From IMG/VR virus record IMGVR_UViG_3300047276_000467, positions 1 through 28,809 of that record: a DNA stretch of 28,809 nt, one strand, 5' to 3'. Source of the DNA: a virus. This document shows positions 1 through 7,124 of this stretch, piece after piece (within the stretch, counting starts at the first letter, position 1; each line of letters starts with the position of its first letter). The position numbers and the translations under genes were made by a program. The notes under the pieces are model-generated. The model had not been told where the DNA came from, did not search any database, and worked only from the letters and a program-made list of their open reading frames with translations.

Positions 1-194
1 ACAACCAACGCATCAACACCGCTCGCATCCTTTATGGAACCATCCAGCCCATCAGCATCGAGGAGGCCGTGGAGGCTCTGATGGACATCGAGATGCACCC
101 CGAACTCTACCTCACCAACGGCGAAGCTTGCCGTGGCTACGAGAAGCTCCGCTCGCTGGTCGAGGGCAACAACCTCAACACCTCTAACAACTAA
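1..194 (+). CDS. C-terminal end of an unknown phage protein (5' end outside window)
   Basis: An open frame runs from the window edge (first full codon at 3) to a TAA at 192-194, giving about 63 residues rich in Glu, Leu and Asn and ending in an Asn/Thr/Ser-rich tail. Codon use matches the downstream genes (mostly C- or G-ending codons), and the stop overlaps the next start (TAATG), which supports it as the upstream member of the same rightward operon. The visible part has no motif I recognise. Because the start lies outside the window, neither length nor function can be judged. Confidence 0.6.
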   Translation, partial: NQRINTARILYGTIQPISIEEAVEALMDIEMHPELYLTNGEACRGYEKLRSLVEGNNLNTSNN

Positions 195-661
195 TGCCCA
201 ACCTCGCCGTATTCCTCACCGCCGGTTACCTGGCAACCCTGCCGACCTGGATGGATCACACCAAGCACGCCGACCACCGGTTCCTCGCCGCCGTGGCGAT
301 GGTCGAGAGCGGCAACAACGCTCGCGCGATTGGCGACGGCGGCAACGCCCTGGGCAAGTTCCAGATGTGGCCGGCCGCCTGGAAGGACGCGCAGACCTGG
401 GCGAAGAAGCACGGACGGTTCGTCTGGACGCGCTCGGCCTGGCAGAACGAGCGAGCCCAGGAGGAGATGGCCTATTGCTACCTCAAGGTATGCCAGGAGC
501 GCCTGGTTGCCGCCGGCATCGACAACCCTTCGCCTACGCAGATCTACCTGTGCTACACGATGGGGTTCAAGGCGTTTAAAGATATTGACTTCGATGTCGC
601 GAAAGCTCCTCCTCGCAAGCTCAACGCCGCCGTGCGTGTCACCGCCATCTTCTCCAAATGA
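194..661 (+). CDS. Lysozyme-like / lytic transglycosylase-fold protein, candidate endolysin
   Basis: The 155-residue product has an SLT/goose-lysozyme-like core. AVAMVESGNN carries a Glu (E38) where the catalytic acid of soluble lytic transglycosylases sits, followed by a G-x-FQMW segment (54-59) like the family's G-hhQ motif. This implies cleavage of peptidoglycan glycan strands, either at lysis or in the virion. Residues 3-16 are hydrophobic and could be a weak export signal or just the first helix. The start overlaps the preceding stop (TAATG) and its own stop overlaps the next start (ATGA), so it is translated within the early/replication operon, far from the holin and spanin-like genes on the other strand. 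The fold call is by motif only, so a structural muralytic enzyme is an alternative to an endolysin. Confidence 0.6.
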   Translation: MPNLAVFLTAGYLATLPTWMDHTKHADHRFLAAVAMVESGNNARAIGDGGNALGKFQMWPAAWKDAQTWAKKHGRFVWTRSAWQNERAQEEMAYCYLKVCQERLVAAGIDNPSPTQIYLCYTMGFKAFKDIDFDVAKAPPRKLNAAVRVTAIFSK

Positions 662-1101
662 TCACCTATCTCGCAATCGACCCAGGCGCTTCCGGCGGCC
701 TGGCTATGTACAAGAAGGACGGCTCTGTCGAAGCGCACGCGCTCCCGGAGCTGTCCTATGATGCCATCTCCGATTTGGTGATGGATGAGTATACCGTGGT
801 AATCGAGGATGTACCGAAGTTCGCTGGCCGGATGATCCCGCAGTCATCCACGGCCACCCTGCACTTCAACTACGGTTACCTATGCGGACACTTTGAGACT
901 CGCGGCTACCGTGTCATCAAGGTTCCCCCGCAGACCTGGCAGAAGACCATCGGCATCGGCAAGAAGGGCGACCTTTCCTCTGCCCAATGGAAGCGTAAAC
1001 TCCGCGATGAAGCTCGCCGGCGCTTCCCAGGCCTCAAGGTAACCTTGGACAACTGCGATGCGCTCCTCATCCTGGAGCACGCGCGCCAGAACAATCTCTA
1101 A
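658..1101 (+). CDS. RuvC-like Holliday junction resolvase
   Basis: This 147-residue RNase H-fold nuclease would cut four-way or branched DNA during recombination or before packaging. The acidic residues of the RuvC family are visible: D8 in AIDPGASGG at the end of strand 1, E50 in VVIEDVP, and the C-terminal pair D131/D134 in TLDNCDALLI. Length and motif spacing fit phage RuvC-like resolvases. The start shares ATGA with the upstream stop, indicating coupling. It sits directly before the RecT-like and RecE-like genes, consistent with a shared recombination module. The family call is firm from motifs; substrate preference is inference. Confidence 0.85.
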   Translation: MITYLAIDPGASGGLAMYKKDGSVEAHALPELSYDAISDLVMDEYTVVIEDVPKFAGRMIPQSSTATLHFNYGYLCGHFETRGYRVIKVPPQTWQKTIGIGKKGDLSSAQWKRKLRDEARRRFPGLKVTLDNCDALLILEHARQNNL

Positions 1102-1110
1102 CCAACAACA

Positions 1111-1317
1111 ATGATCAAGAAACTCAAACGCTCGCCCCAGCACCGCATTGTCGGCCACCTGGACGATAACAACAAATATGTCGTGACCAGCGATGGTCGC
1201 GTCTTCCGTGAGCTCAAGGCTACGCGGGTCAACGATCGCGACTATTACAATGTCGTCATCGAAGGCGTACTGCGCCGCATCGCTCGCTCCAAGCTCAAAG
1301 AAGAAGCCAATGGATAA
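1111..1317 (+). CDS. Small basic protein, NUMOD4-like at most
   Basis: This 68-residue basic protein has a central segment (VVTSDGRVFREL and a following YYNVVIEG) that resembles the short beta-hairpin repeats (NUMOD4-type) found beside HNH homing endonucleases. No HNH motif is present, so it may be a stand-alone DNA-binding fragment or an unrelated small protein. The leader (accaacaaca before the ATG) has no Shine-Dalgarno. Its stop overlaps the RecT-like start by 8 nt, suggesting coupled expression with the recombination genes. Function is not recognised. Confidence 0.6.
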   Translation: MIKKLKRSPQHRIVGHLDDNNKYVVTSDGRVFRELKATRVNDRDYYNVVIEGVLRRIARSKLKEEANG

Positions 1318-2050
1318 CGACATCGTCCCCATCCAGCCGGCCGAACTCCAGGTCACCGGCGGTATGTACGACCGCATCAGCGACCCGATGCTGGCCATCA
1401 AGACCCTGGGTATGTCTATCTTCAAGTCCGGCATCTTTGGCCTGGATAAGCCCGAACAGGGCGAGATCCTGGCGATGCAATGCCTGGTCGAGAAGAAGTC
1501 TCCCCTTGAGCTCGCACGCACCTACCACTTCATCCAGGGTCAGCTGGCTATCCGCTCGGACGCGCTCCTGGCCAAGTACCAGCTCGCTGGCGGCAAGGTC
1601 GAGTGGATCGAGCGCACCGATGACGAAGTGCGCGCCCGGTTCTACCGAGCCGACCAGTCCGCGGTGATCACGGCATCGATGAAGGAGTATGTCGGCAACG
1701 GAACGGCCACGAAGGCTGACGGCAAGACCCTCAAGGATAATTGGAAGCGCTGGCCTCGCCGGATGCTGACCGCTCGCGCGATCTCGGAAGGCGTGCGCCT
1801 CATCGCGCCGGAGTGCTGTTTCGGAACCTATACTGTCGAGGAATTGGAACAGCCAAAGGTAGTTGATAAAAAGAGCTACTCCACCCTTGACGAGATCATC
1901 CCGGAAGGCAAAGTGCCTCAAGCCATCCAACTCCTCCAGAAGACTCATCATCTTCTCGTAGGCGAAGACCTCTCTCATCTTTCACCCGCAACTGTCGAAA
2001 GCATCCTCAAGAAGCCCCAGGCCTTCATTGACGCTATCAATTCCCTATGA
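1310..2050 (+). CDS. recT: RecT-family single-strand annealing protein
   Basis: The 246-residue product is a RecT-like recombinase that would coat single-stranded DNA left by the partner exonuclease and anneal it to complementary DNA. The strongest evidence is the family signature at residues 145-163 (WKRWPRRMLTARAISEGVR), a Trp/Pro/Arg-rich helix typical of RecT proteins, preceded by an LELARTYHFIQGQLAI segment at about 66-81 and followed by a GTYTVEEL turn. The frame is open further upstream, but the ATG at 1310 gives the family-like N terminus and overlaps the previous gene by only 8 nt. Its stop shares ATGA with the exonuclease start at 2047, the usual arrangement for a RecE/RecT pair. 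Confidence 0.8.
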   Translation: MDNDIVPIQPAELQVTGGMYDRISDPMLAIKTLGMSIFKSGIFGLDKPEQGEILAMQCLVEKKSPLELARTYHFIQGQLAIRSDALLAKYQLAGGKVEWIERTDDEVRARFYRADQSAVITASMKEYVGNGTATKADGKTLKDNWKRWPRRMLTARAISEGVRLIAPECCFGTYTVEELEQPKVVDKKSYSTLDEIIPEGKVPQAIQLLQKTHHLLVGEDLSHLSPATVESILKKPQAFIDAINSL

Positions 2051-2841
2051 GCCATAATCCCGAATACGACAACATCATCGCGCTGAACTACAGCGGCGCG
2101 AAACAGATCCTCCGCTCGCCGGCGCACTACAAGGCCTGGCTTGATGCCCAGGCCGAAGAAGAACAGAAGGACTCGCCGGCGCTCAAGCTCGGCCGCCTGG
2201 TTCACCTGGCGTGCCTCCAGCCGAAGGAGTTCCTCGACCGCGTGAAGATCGAGCCCGAAGTGGACAAGCGCACCAAGACCGGCAAGGAGGTCTACGAGCT
2301 GTTCAAGGCCTCCCTGGCCGAAGGCGATGAGACCGTTGACAACGAGACCTACGCGCAGATCGATGCGATCGCCGAGTCGGTCGAGAAGGCGCTGACCTCC
2401 CTCAAGCTGGACACCAGCGTCTGGATCACCGAGAAGCCATACACCAAGGAGCACGAAGGCGTGACCATCAAGGGTCGCCCCGACCTGGTCACCAAGCTGA
2501 AGGGATGCGAGGCGCTCCAGATCTTCGACATCAAGACCTGCCAGTCGGCCGAGCCGGCGGCGTTCGCTCGCGATGTGGCCAACTTCAAGTACCACCTCCA
2601 GGCCGCGTTCTACGCGGAGCTGGTCGGCACGGAGAACTTCTTCCTCATCGCCGTGGAAAAGGAACCGCCCTACGCCTACCGTATCTACACGCTCGATGCC
2701 GCCGGCCTGTCCGAAGGCAAGGCGCTGATGCGCGATGCCGTGGCCGCCTACAAGCAGTCGATCACCTTCCAGACCTGGCCGTCCTATACGCCCAATGTTT
2801 GCGAGTTGCCTCTGCCGAAGTGGGCTCACATTCTCACCTAA
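2047..2841 (+). CDS. RecE-like PD-(D/E)XK exonuclease (DUF3799 type)
   Basis: The 264-residue product is an exonuclease of the exonuclease VIII/RecE C-terminal family that would resect double-stranded ends to make single strands for the RecT-like partner. Visible family elements are GRLVHLA (49-55), KGRPDLV with D146, the core D161-x-K163 in IFDIKT, and YHLQAAFY (182-189) with the conserved Gln. Together these form the usual G-H / D / D-x-K / Q series. The length fits the stand-alone nuclease domain without the long N-terminal part of E. coli RecE. It overlaps the RecT-like gene by 4 nt (ATGA). A 32-nt A/C-rich spacer with no Shine-Dalgarno follows. Confidence 0.85.
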   Translation: MSHNPEYDNIIALNYSGAKQILRSPAHYKAWLDAQAEEEQKDSPALKLGRLVHLACLQPKEFLDRVKIEPEVDKRTKTGKEVYELFKASLAEGDETVDNETYAQIDAIAESVEKALTSLKLDTSVWITEKPYTKEHEGVTIKGRPDLVTKLKGCEALQIFDIKTCQSAEPAAFARDVANFKYHLQAAFYAELVGTENFFLIAVEKEPPYAYRIYTLDAAGLSEGKALMRDAVAAYKQSITFQTWPSYTPNVCELPLPKWAHILT

Positions 2842-2873
2842 CCCAATAATACCAAACCCAAACTAATACGCAT

Positions 2874-3236
2874 ATGTCGTTTAAGTTCGATCCCAACGCC
2901 GCCTCCGAGCGCAAGTACATCACCAAGCCCGGCACTTACGATGTCGTGGTCAAGAGCTGGACGGAAGCCTGGCTCGCCCCGCGCGCCGACTTCTACATCC
3001 GGTTCTTCGTGGCCGCCAGCGCCACCAAGGAGGAGATCAACCGTCTCATCCAGCGCGGCGACTTCGATGTGACCGATGACTTCCTTCGCGAGATCGCCAC
3101 GCGCTCGACCGGCCGCGCGATCCGCGTGGTCGTCACGGAGAAGAAGTTCTTGAAGCGCGATGGAACCGAAGGCGTTGCCTACCAGGGCTCGTTCTTCCGT
3201 CGCCTTCCCAACGGCCCGGACTCCATTCCGTTCTAA
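2874..3236 (+). CDS. Small protein with SSB-like C-terminal tip, candidate ssDNA-binding protein
   Basis: The 120-residue product opens with MSFKFDPNAA and a GTYDVVVK segment. This resembles the beta-rich start of DUF669-type phage proteins that accompany recombination genes. It ends in PDSIPF. The final Ile-Pro-Phe after an acidic residue matches the tip of bacterial SSB (DDDIPF), which recruits exonucleases, helicases and RecO-type partners. Its place between the RecE/RecT pair and an SF2 helicase supports a role in handling ssDNA. The leader before the ATG at 2874 is A/C/T-rich and lacks a Shine-Dalgarno. The stop overlaps the helicase start (TAATG). OB-fold membership is inference. Confidence 0.6.
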   Translation: MSFKFDPNAASERKYITKPGTYDVVVKSWTEAWLAPRADFYIRFFVAASATKEEINRLIQRGDFDVTDDFLREIATRSTGRAIRVVVTEKKFLKRDGTEGVAYQGSFFRRLPNGPDSIPF

Positions 3237-4687
3237 TGGAAGCTCCCTCCCTTCGTGAGTACCAGAAACAGGCGATCCACGCCTGTCTGGACGCGCTTGC
3301 GAAGGGAGTGAACCCGCTTCTCATCGCGCCTACCGGAGCCGGCAAGACGGTGATGGCCGGCGCGATGATGAAGGCCTGGCAGGAGGCCACCGGCCTCCCT
3401 TGCTATTTTTTCGCGCACCGATCCGAACTCATCGAACAGGCAGAGGCCACGATGGCGAAGTTTGAGATCATCGGGAAGGCGTTCAGCGTCTTCCAGAAGT
3501 CATACGATGCCGACCGTATGGACTGTGCCTTGTGCGTCTTTGACGAAGCTCACCACGCCGTGGCTTCATCCTGGACGAATGTCGGCAAATTTTTCCTCGG
3601 CCCGAAGGTGGCCATCACCGCCACGCCCGACCGCCTGGACAACCAGCGCCTGGAAGAAGCCGGCTTCGTGCGCGTGTTCGACATCAAGATCTCCGAGCTC
3701 ATCAACCAGGGCTTCCTGGTTCGCCCGATGGCGCAGAAGCTATCGGTTTCGATCTGCGACAACATCATCGAGAATTACACCGATGCGATCGAGCAGGTGG
3801 CAAAGAATGTCGTGGACGAGTTCTACCGCTACAAGCGCAACCGGGCGATGGTCTTCCTGCCAAGCGTGGAGGCCTCCCGCAAGTTCAGCGCCGCCCTTCG
3901 CGGCCTGGGTATGGAGTCGTCCCACCTGGATGGAACCTCCGGCAAGCTACGCACCCTGGCCGTCAATGACTTCAAGGCCGGCCGCACGGAGTTCCTTTGC
4001 AATGTCTCGTTGTTCACCGAGGGCTTCGACTGCCCGGAGGTTGACTGCGTGATCCTCTTGCGCGAGACCAAGTCCCGCGCGCTCTGGTCGCAGATGATTG
4101 GCCGAGGCCTACGATCTTCGCCTGGCAAGAAGGACTGCCTCATCCTCGACCCGATGTGGGTCAGCGGTACGCATACCCTTACCCCGGCCGATGCCTTTAC
4201 CTCGCACCCGGATGCCGTGTGCAAACCTTCCCTTGGTCTTTCAGATCCCCTGGGGGAGGCTCAACTTGAAGACCAGGATGCCGAGCATCGACTTCTCAAC
4301 AAGCTCAAGCGCCTGGAGGCAGAAGAAGATGCCGAGGCGGCCAAGGAGCGCGGTCTTATCGACCTGTCTGTGGTAGTGCCTATGTTCGGCTTCGTGCCGC
4401 CTCCTATGGAGCAGGGCGAGGGCGTTGTGTCCCAGGAGCAACGCTATCAGCTTGAGCGCTTCCAGGTCTTCGCGCCGGCCGACCTGGGAGCCAAACAGGC
4501 CGCTTACATCCTACGCAAGATGTACGAGCGCCAGAAGCTCGGCCTGGCTACGGCTCGCCAGGTTCGCAAGCTCCGTCAGTTCGGCCACCGGTTCGCCAAC
4601 AACTATACCTTTGAACAGGCCGGCAAGGCCATCTCTTCCGACTGGCGTATCGCCGGCCGCACGCGCCCACGCAGGATCTTCCGATGA
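3236..4687 (+). CDS. SF2 DEAH-box DNA helicase (Rad25/UvrB-like)
   Basis: The 483-residue ATP-dependent helicase or translocase shows SF2 motifs in order: Q-like REYQKQA (7-13), Walker A PTGAGKT (32-38), AHRSELIEQ (Ia, 60-68), DEAH (103-106), TATPDR (129-133), the motif V region TEGFDCPEVD (261-270) and motif VI QMIGRGLR (286-293). The stretch between motifs Ia and II is shorter than in typical Rad25-like helicases. Residues about 320-483 form a C-terminal extension ending in a LATARQVRKLRQFG segment. The neighbours suggest it unwinds replication or recombination intermediates. The start overlaps the preceding stop (TAATG), and its own stop overlaps the next start (ATGA). Confidence 0.9.
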   Translation: MEAPSLREYQKQAIHACLDALAKGVNPLLIAPTGAGKTVMAGAMMKAWQEATGLPCYFFAHRSELIEQAEATMAKFEIIGKAFSVFQKSYDADRMDCALCVFDEAHHAVASSWTNVGKFFLGPKVAITATPDRLDNQRLEEAGFVRVFDIKISELINQGFLVRPMAQKLSVSICDNIIENYTDAIEQVAKNVVDEFYRYKRNRAMVFLPSVEASRKFSAALRGLGMESSHLDGTSGKLRTLAVNDFKAGRTEFLCNVSLFTEGFDCPEVDCVILLRETKSRALWSQMIGRGLRSSPGKKDCLILDPMWVSGTHTLTPADAFTSHPDAVCKPSLGLSDPLGEAQLEDQDAEHRLLNKLKRLEAEEDAEAAKERGLIDLSVVVPMFGFVPPPMEQGEGVVSQEQRYQLERFQVFAPADLGAKQAAYILRKMYERQKLGLATARQVRKLRQFGHRFANNYTFEQAGKAISSDWRIAGRTRPRRIFR

Positions 4688-5031
4688 ACGAAGAAGAATT
4701 GCTCGACACGATCACCCGGCAACGGCTGACTATCTACCACCAGGAGCGCCGCATCGAAGCCCTGGAGAAAGAACTTTCCCAAGCCACCCATATGAACCCG
4801 AACGATATCATCAACCAGGCCTTCATCCAGTTGCAGACGAGCAACGCGCTGACGGCTTCCAAGCTCCGGATCGAACAGCTGGAGAAGCAGAACGCCGAGC
4901 TCATCAAGCGAGGCGGCGTGCTGTGCCAGGTCGTGCTCGACCTGTCCAGCTACGCTCCGGAAAACGCCATCACCAAGGCCGTTGTCCTGGAGTCCATCGA
5001 GAACTGGAACAAGGCGCGCGATGTCCGATAA
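4684..5031 (+). CDS. Hypothetical coiled-coil protein
   Basis: This 115-residue protein has two heptad-like stretches, residues about 5-35 (ending near ALEKELSQ) and about 55-80 (LRIEQLEKQNAELIKR), consistent with a coiled-coil dimer. It has no signal peptide, membrane segment or catalytic motif. It is coupled to the helicase by an ATGA overlap and overlaps the next start by 11 nt. It is the first of four consecutive small, charged, helical proteins (4684-5912), which may be paralogues or partners of one another. Function is not recognised. Confidence 0.65.
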   Translation: MNEEELLDTITRQRLTIYHQERRIEALEKELSQATHMNPNDIINQAFIQLQTSNALTASKLRIEQLEKQNAELIKRGGVLCQVVLDLSSYAPENAITKAVVLESIENWNKARDVR

Positions 5032-5254
5032 CACCGAAGATGGCATCCGTGAAAGCCTGGCCAGGAGCGTCCTGCGCTTGGGCAACGAGGTGCGCGAGCT
5101 GACCGATAAGCTCAAGAAAGCTGAACGCCGGGCCGAGGCCTTGCGCGAGGCCGGCGATGAAATCTGGTACTGCTACCGCCACCGGGAACCCCTGCACGAA
5201 GCGATCCGGGAATGGGTCGAGGCGCGCGATGGATTGAAAGGAGACCAGCCGTGA
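5021..5254 (+). CDS. Small charged helical protein
   Basis: The 77-residue product starts at the ATG at 5021, which gives MSDNTEDGIRESLARSV. A longer in-frame reading from 4982 would lie almost wholly inside the upstream gene and has a Ser/Arg-rich, non-coding look. The body is one long predicted helix (about 10-50, LTDKLKKAERRAEAL), then an aromatic turn (WYCYRHREP) and a second helix. It overlaps the upstream stop by 11 nt, and its TGA overlaps the next GTG start (GTGA). Function is not recognised; coiled-coil self-association is likely. Confidence 0.55.
   Translation: MSDNTEDGIRESLARSVLRLGNEVRELTDKLKKAERRAEALREAGDEIWYCYRHREPLHEAIREWVEARDGLKGDQP
5237..5243 (+). promoter_or_regulatory. Strong Shine-Dalgarno deciding a GTG start
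   Basis: AAAGGAG lies 7 nt before the GTG at 5251. It is one of few clear ribosome binding sites in the left operon and supports 5251 rather than the upstream in-frame ATG at 5212 as the start of the next gene. Confidence 0.7.
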
Positions 5255-5541
5255 GCCGATTTAAAGCCATCGGGCATTTTGTCTACGAGAAGGGCGACCG
5301 CATTGGCGTGACTCTTGACGAAGCCGCCGTCGAACTTACCCAGAAACTAAACGCCTACCAGATGCGAGTGGAGCGACTTAAGGCAGAGGTTCAGCGTTTA
5401 GAAGAAGAAAAGAAACTTCCGTTTGCTTACGGCGGGAAGCAACTGCTCGTAGATCTAAACAAGTTGCTTACGGCTCATCGTAAATACTGCGACATTAACG
5501 CGATTGATTATACGCAGATGGAAAAGGATGCGCTGTCGTGA
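5251..5541 (+). CDS. Hypothetical coiled-coil protein, GTG start
   Basis: The 96-residue product is read from GTG at 5251, chosen because a Shine-Dalgarno precedes it and it overlaps the upstream stop by 4 nt (GTGA). The N-terminal 25 residues are beta-like (RFKAIGHFVYEKGDRIGVTL). A heptad-patterned helix follows (about 30-55, VERLKAEVQRLEEEKK), then a helical C terminus. Base use is visibly less GC-rich than in the replication genes (more A/T-ending codons), as in the next gene, hinting at a separately acquired pair. No enzymatic motif is seen. Confidence 0.6.
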   Translation: MSRFKAIGHFVYEKGDRIGVTLDEAAVELTQKLNAYQMRVERLKAEVQRLEEEKKLPFAYGGKQLLVDLNKLLTAHRKYCDINAIDYTQMEKDALS

Positions 5542-5912
5542 ACGAGGAAATGGATTTGGAACGGAAGTGCTACGAACTTGCACAGAAGTGCCGATGGCTT
5601 AATGCCGAATTGGATCGTATGAAGGACTTTTGCGATCGCACAATCATCCCTAACGAAGCGTTGGAAGCCGAAAACAATCGCCTCAAGGCCGAGCTAAAGT
5701 TCGCCGAGCATCGGATGATCTGCCTGGCCGAAGCCCTGGCCGATACCCGCCTGGGCTTCCAGAAGAAGATTGAAGTCCTCCAGGAAGGCCTTTCCAATCC
5801 GAAGCGTGACCAAGGCACGAACAAAACGGATAACAAAGGAAAACCTTCCCGACCTGGAGGAAAGGGCCAAATCGTTAGGGATAAGCCTAAAAAAGGCCGA
5901 GGAGCTTATTAA
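5538..5912 (+). CDS. Hypothetical coiled-coil protein with basic disordered tail, GTG start
   Basis: The 124-residue product starts at a GTG at 5538 that shares GTGA with the upstream stop. Residues 1-90 are helical with Leu/Glu/Arg heptads (LEAENNRLKAELKFAEHRM). The last 35 residues are Lys/Gly/Pro-rich and look disordered, a typical nucleic-acid-binding tail. A second plausible frame begins inside the tail-coding part (5806-6090), so either the genes truly overlap or the frame changes near 5800. The stop overlaps the next start (TAATG). Function is not recognised. Confidence 0.55.
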   Translation: MNEEMDLERKCYELAQKCRWLNAELDRMKDFCDRTIIPNEALEAENNRLKAELKFAEHRMICLAEALADTRLGFQKKIEVLQEGLSNPKRDQGTNKTDNKGKPSRPGGKGQIVRDKPKKGRGAY

Positions 5913-6090
5913 TGTCCCAACCTTCGTCACCCCAGAGCCAACCACGCGAAAGCGCCGTAAGTCGAAAGACAAACGGTCTGCCGGCGCTCGGTCGAGCGAT
6001 AATGGCCGCGAAGCGGGGGAACCATTCCTTCGTGATGATGAGCTTGGATGCCGCGATGGAAGTCCACGCGGTCACCAAGAGGATCCATAA
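5806..6090 (+). CDS. Possible overlapping basic protein in a third frame
   Basis: This 94-residue frame can start at GTG 5806 (or ATG 5770). Its first half reads like a real small protein: TKENLPDLEERAKSLGISL is an amphipathic helix with a natural DLEERA..LGIS pattern, followed by a Lys/Arg cluster (RKRRKSKDKR). Its codons look as ordinary as those of the flanking genes. It overlaps the end of the 5538-5912 gene by 107 nt and the 5912-6160 gene by 179 nt, which is unusual. It could be a true overprinted gene, or the middle of a longer protein if bases have been lost or the ribosome shifts. Confidence 0.4.
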   Translation: MTKARTKRITKENLPDLEERAKSLGISLKKAEELINVPTFVTPEPTTRKRRKSKDKRSAGARSSDNGREAGEPFLRDDELGCRDGSPRGHQEDP

Positions 6091-6160
6091 GCTAAATTAC
6101 CAGAAAGAATATCAGCGCAGTTATCGCAAGGTACTGCGACAGAGGGCTAATATGAAATGA
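5912..6160 (+). CDS. Small basic hypothetical protein
   Basis: The 82-residue product starts by TAATG overlap with the upstream stop and ends by ATGA overlap with the phosphoesterase gene, so both ends fit the operon's coupling pattern. The first 25 residues are Ser/Pro/Gln-rich. The remainder is helical and strongly basic with several Tyr (KLNYQKEYQRSYRKVLRQR), suggesting nucleic-acid contact. The competing frame at 5806-6090 covers most of it. Function is not recognised. Confidence 0.55.
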   Translation: MSQPSSPQSQPRESAVSRKTNGLPALGRAIMAAKRGNHSFVMMSLDAAMEVHAVTKRIHKLNYQKEYQRSYRKVLRQRANMK

Positions 6161-6882
6161 AACGAATATCCCAAGGGTCTGGCTGGAAACGCTTTATGGC
6201 CTTGGGATGCTCGCACGGCAACTTTGCCGACCCGGAAGCGATTGCGGCGGTGTTGAAGTTCAAGAAGGACTTTAAGCCGCACCGGGTAATCCACCTGGGG
6301 GACTTCATCGACCTGTCTGCCTTTATGGGCGGCACGGATGGTGAGGGCGAGAAGGTTCGCCCCGATCTGGATGCCGGCCTGGAGTTCCTTCGCCAGTTGG
6401 AGCCGACCGATGTCCTGGCCGGCAACCACGAAGACCGCCTGTGGCGCGACCTCAAGTCCAGGAACGAGCTCCGCGTCCTGGCGGCCGAGACGGCCATCGA
6501 GGAGATTGAAGCTACCGTGCTCAAGCTCCACGCCCAGTTCTACCCTTATTCCGGGGTTTGGCAGAAGATGCAGATCGCCAACTTTATGTTCACCCACGGA
6601 ACAGTCTATGGGGAGAACGCTCCGCGCGATATGGCAGAGATGTACGGCAATGTGATCTTCGCCCATACCCATAAGACCGGCCAGATGACCGGCCGGCGCA
6701 TCGACTGCCCCCAGGGGATCTCTGTCGGTACGCTCACGCGCAAGGGCGCGATGGAGTACGCCAAGAACCGGCGCGCCACGCTGTCCTGGTCGCAGGGCAT
6801 CGTCTACGGCGAGTACAATGATACGCACCTTCACCCGATCCTTCATTCCCAGAACCCCGATAGCAAATGGCGCATAAGCTGA
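6157..6882 (+). CDS. Calcineurin-like metallophosphoesterase, motif I Asp missing
   Basis: The 241-residue product has the metallophosphoesterase signature: LGDFID (47-52, motif II), GNHE (89-92, motif III), THGT (146-149) and AHTH (169-172, final metal-binding His motif). The family hydrolyses phosphomono- or diesters, often nucleotides or RNA ends, using two metal ions. Motif I is normally D-x-H; here it is C18-S-H20, so the bridging-metal Asp is absent, which could change metal use or activity. The start shares ATGA with the previous gene. It overlaps the following small gene by 16 nt. The substrate is unknown; nucleotide metabolism or RNA repair is inferred from context only. Confidence 0.8.
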   Translation: MKRISQGSGWKRFMALGCSHGNFADPEAIAAVLKFKKDFKPHRVIHLGDFIDLSAFMGGTDGEGEKVRPDLDAGLEFLRQLEPTDVLAGNHEDRLWRDLKSRNELRVLAAETAIEEIEATVLKLHAQFYPYSGVWQKMQIANFMFTHGTVYGENAPRDMAEMYGNVIFAHTHKTGQMTGRRIDCPQGISVGTLTRKGAMEYAKNRRATLSWSQGIVYGEYNDTHLHPILHSQNPDSKWRIS

Positions 6883-7124
6883 AGAAATCAAAAGCCCAGG
6901 AACTCTTGGAAAGGCTTTTCACCGTTACGGTAGAGAAGACCGAGAAAGTTCCAAAGGGCTTCTATAGCGTAGATGAATGGTGCAAGAAGCTCGGCCTTGG
7001 CCGTAGCCGTGCAAGCCAATACCTGGCGGCTGGCGTTGTCGCCGGCATCCTGGAGGAGCGCAAGTTCCGAACCTATGAAAAGGATCGTTACTATCGCCGC
7101 CGATACTTCCGAGAAATAGTTTGA
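6867..7124 (+). CDS. Small helix-turn-helix protein
   Basis: The 85-residue basic protein has an HTH-like segment at about 33-60 (YSVDEWCKKLGLGRSRASQY), a pattern seen in small DNA-binding or excisionase-like phage proteins. A Tyr/Arg-rich end follows (RYYRRRYFREIV) that could form a wing or a DNA backbone contact. It overlaps the phosphoesterase by 16 nt and is followed by a 40-nt spacer with a hairpin. It may act as a regulator or replication accessory; no close family is recognised. Confidence 0.6.
   Translation: MAHKLKKSKAQELLERLFTVTVEKTEKVPKGFYSVDEWCKKLGLGRSRASQYLAAGVVAGILEERKFRTYEKDRYYRRRYFREIV

Noticed and set aside
1975-2829. 284-residue open frame on the - strand
   Set aside because: It is antisense to the RecE-like nuclease, which has a full set of catalytic motifs.
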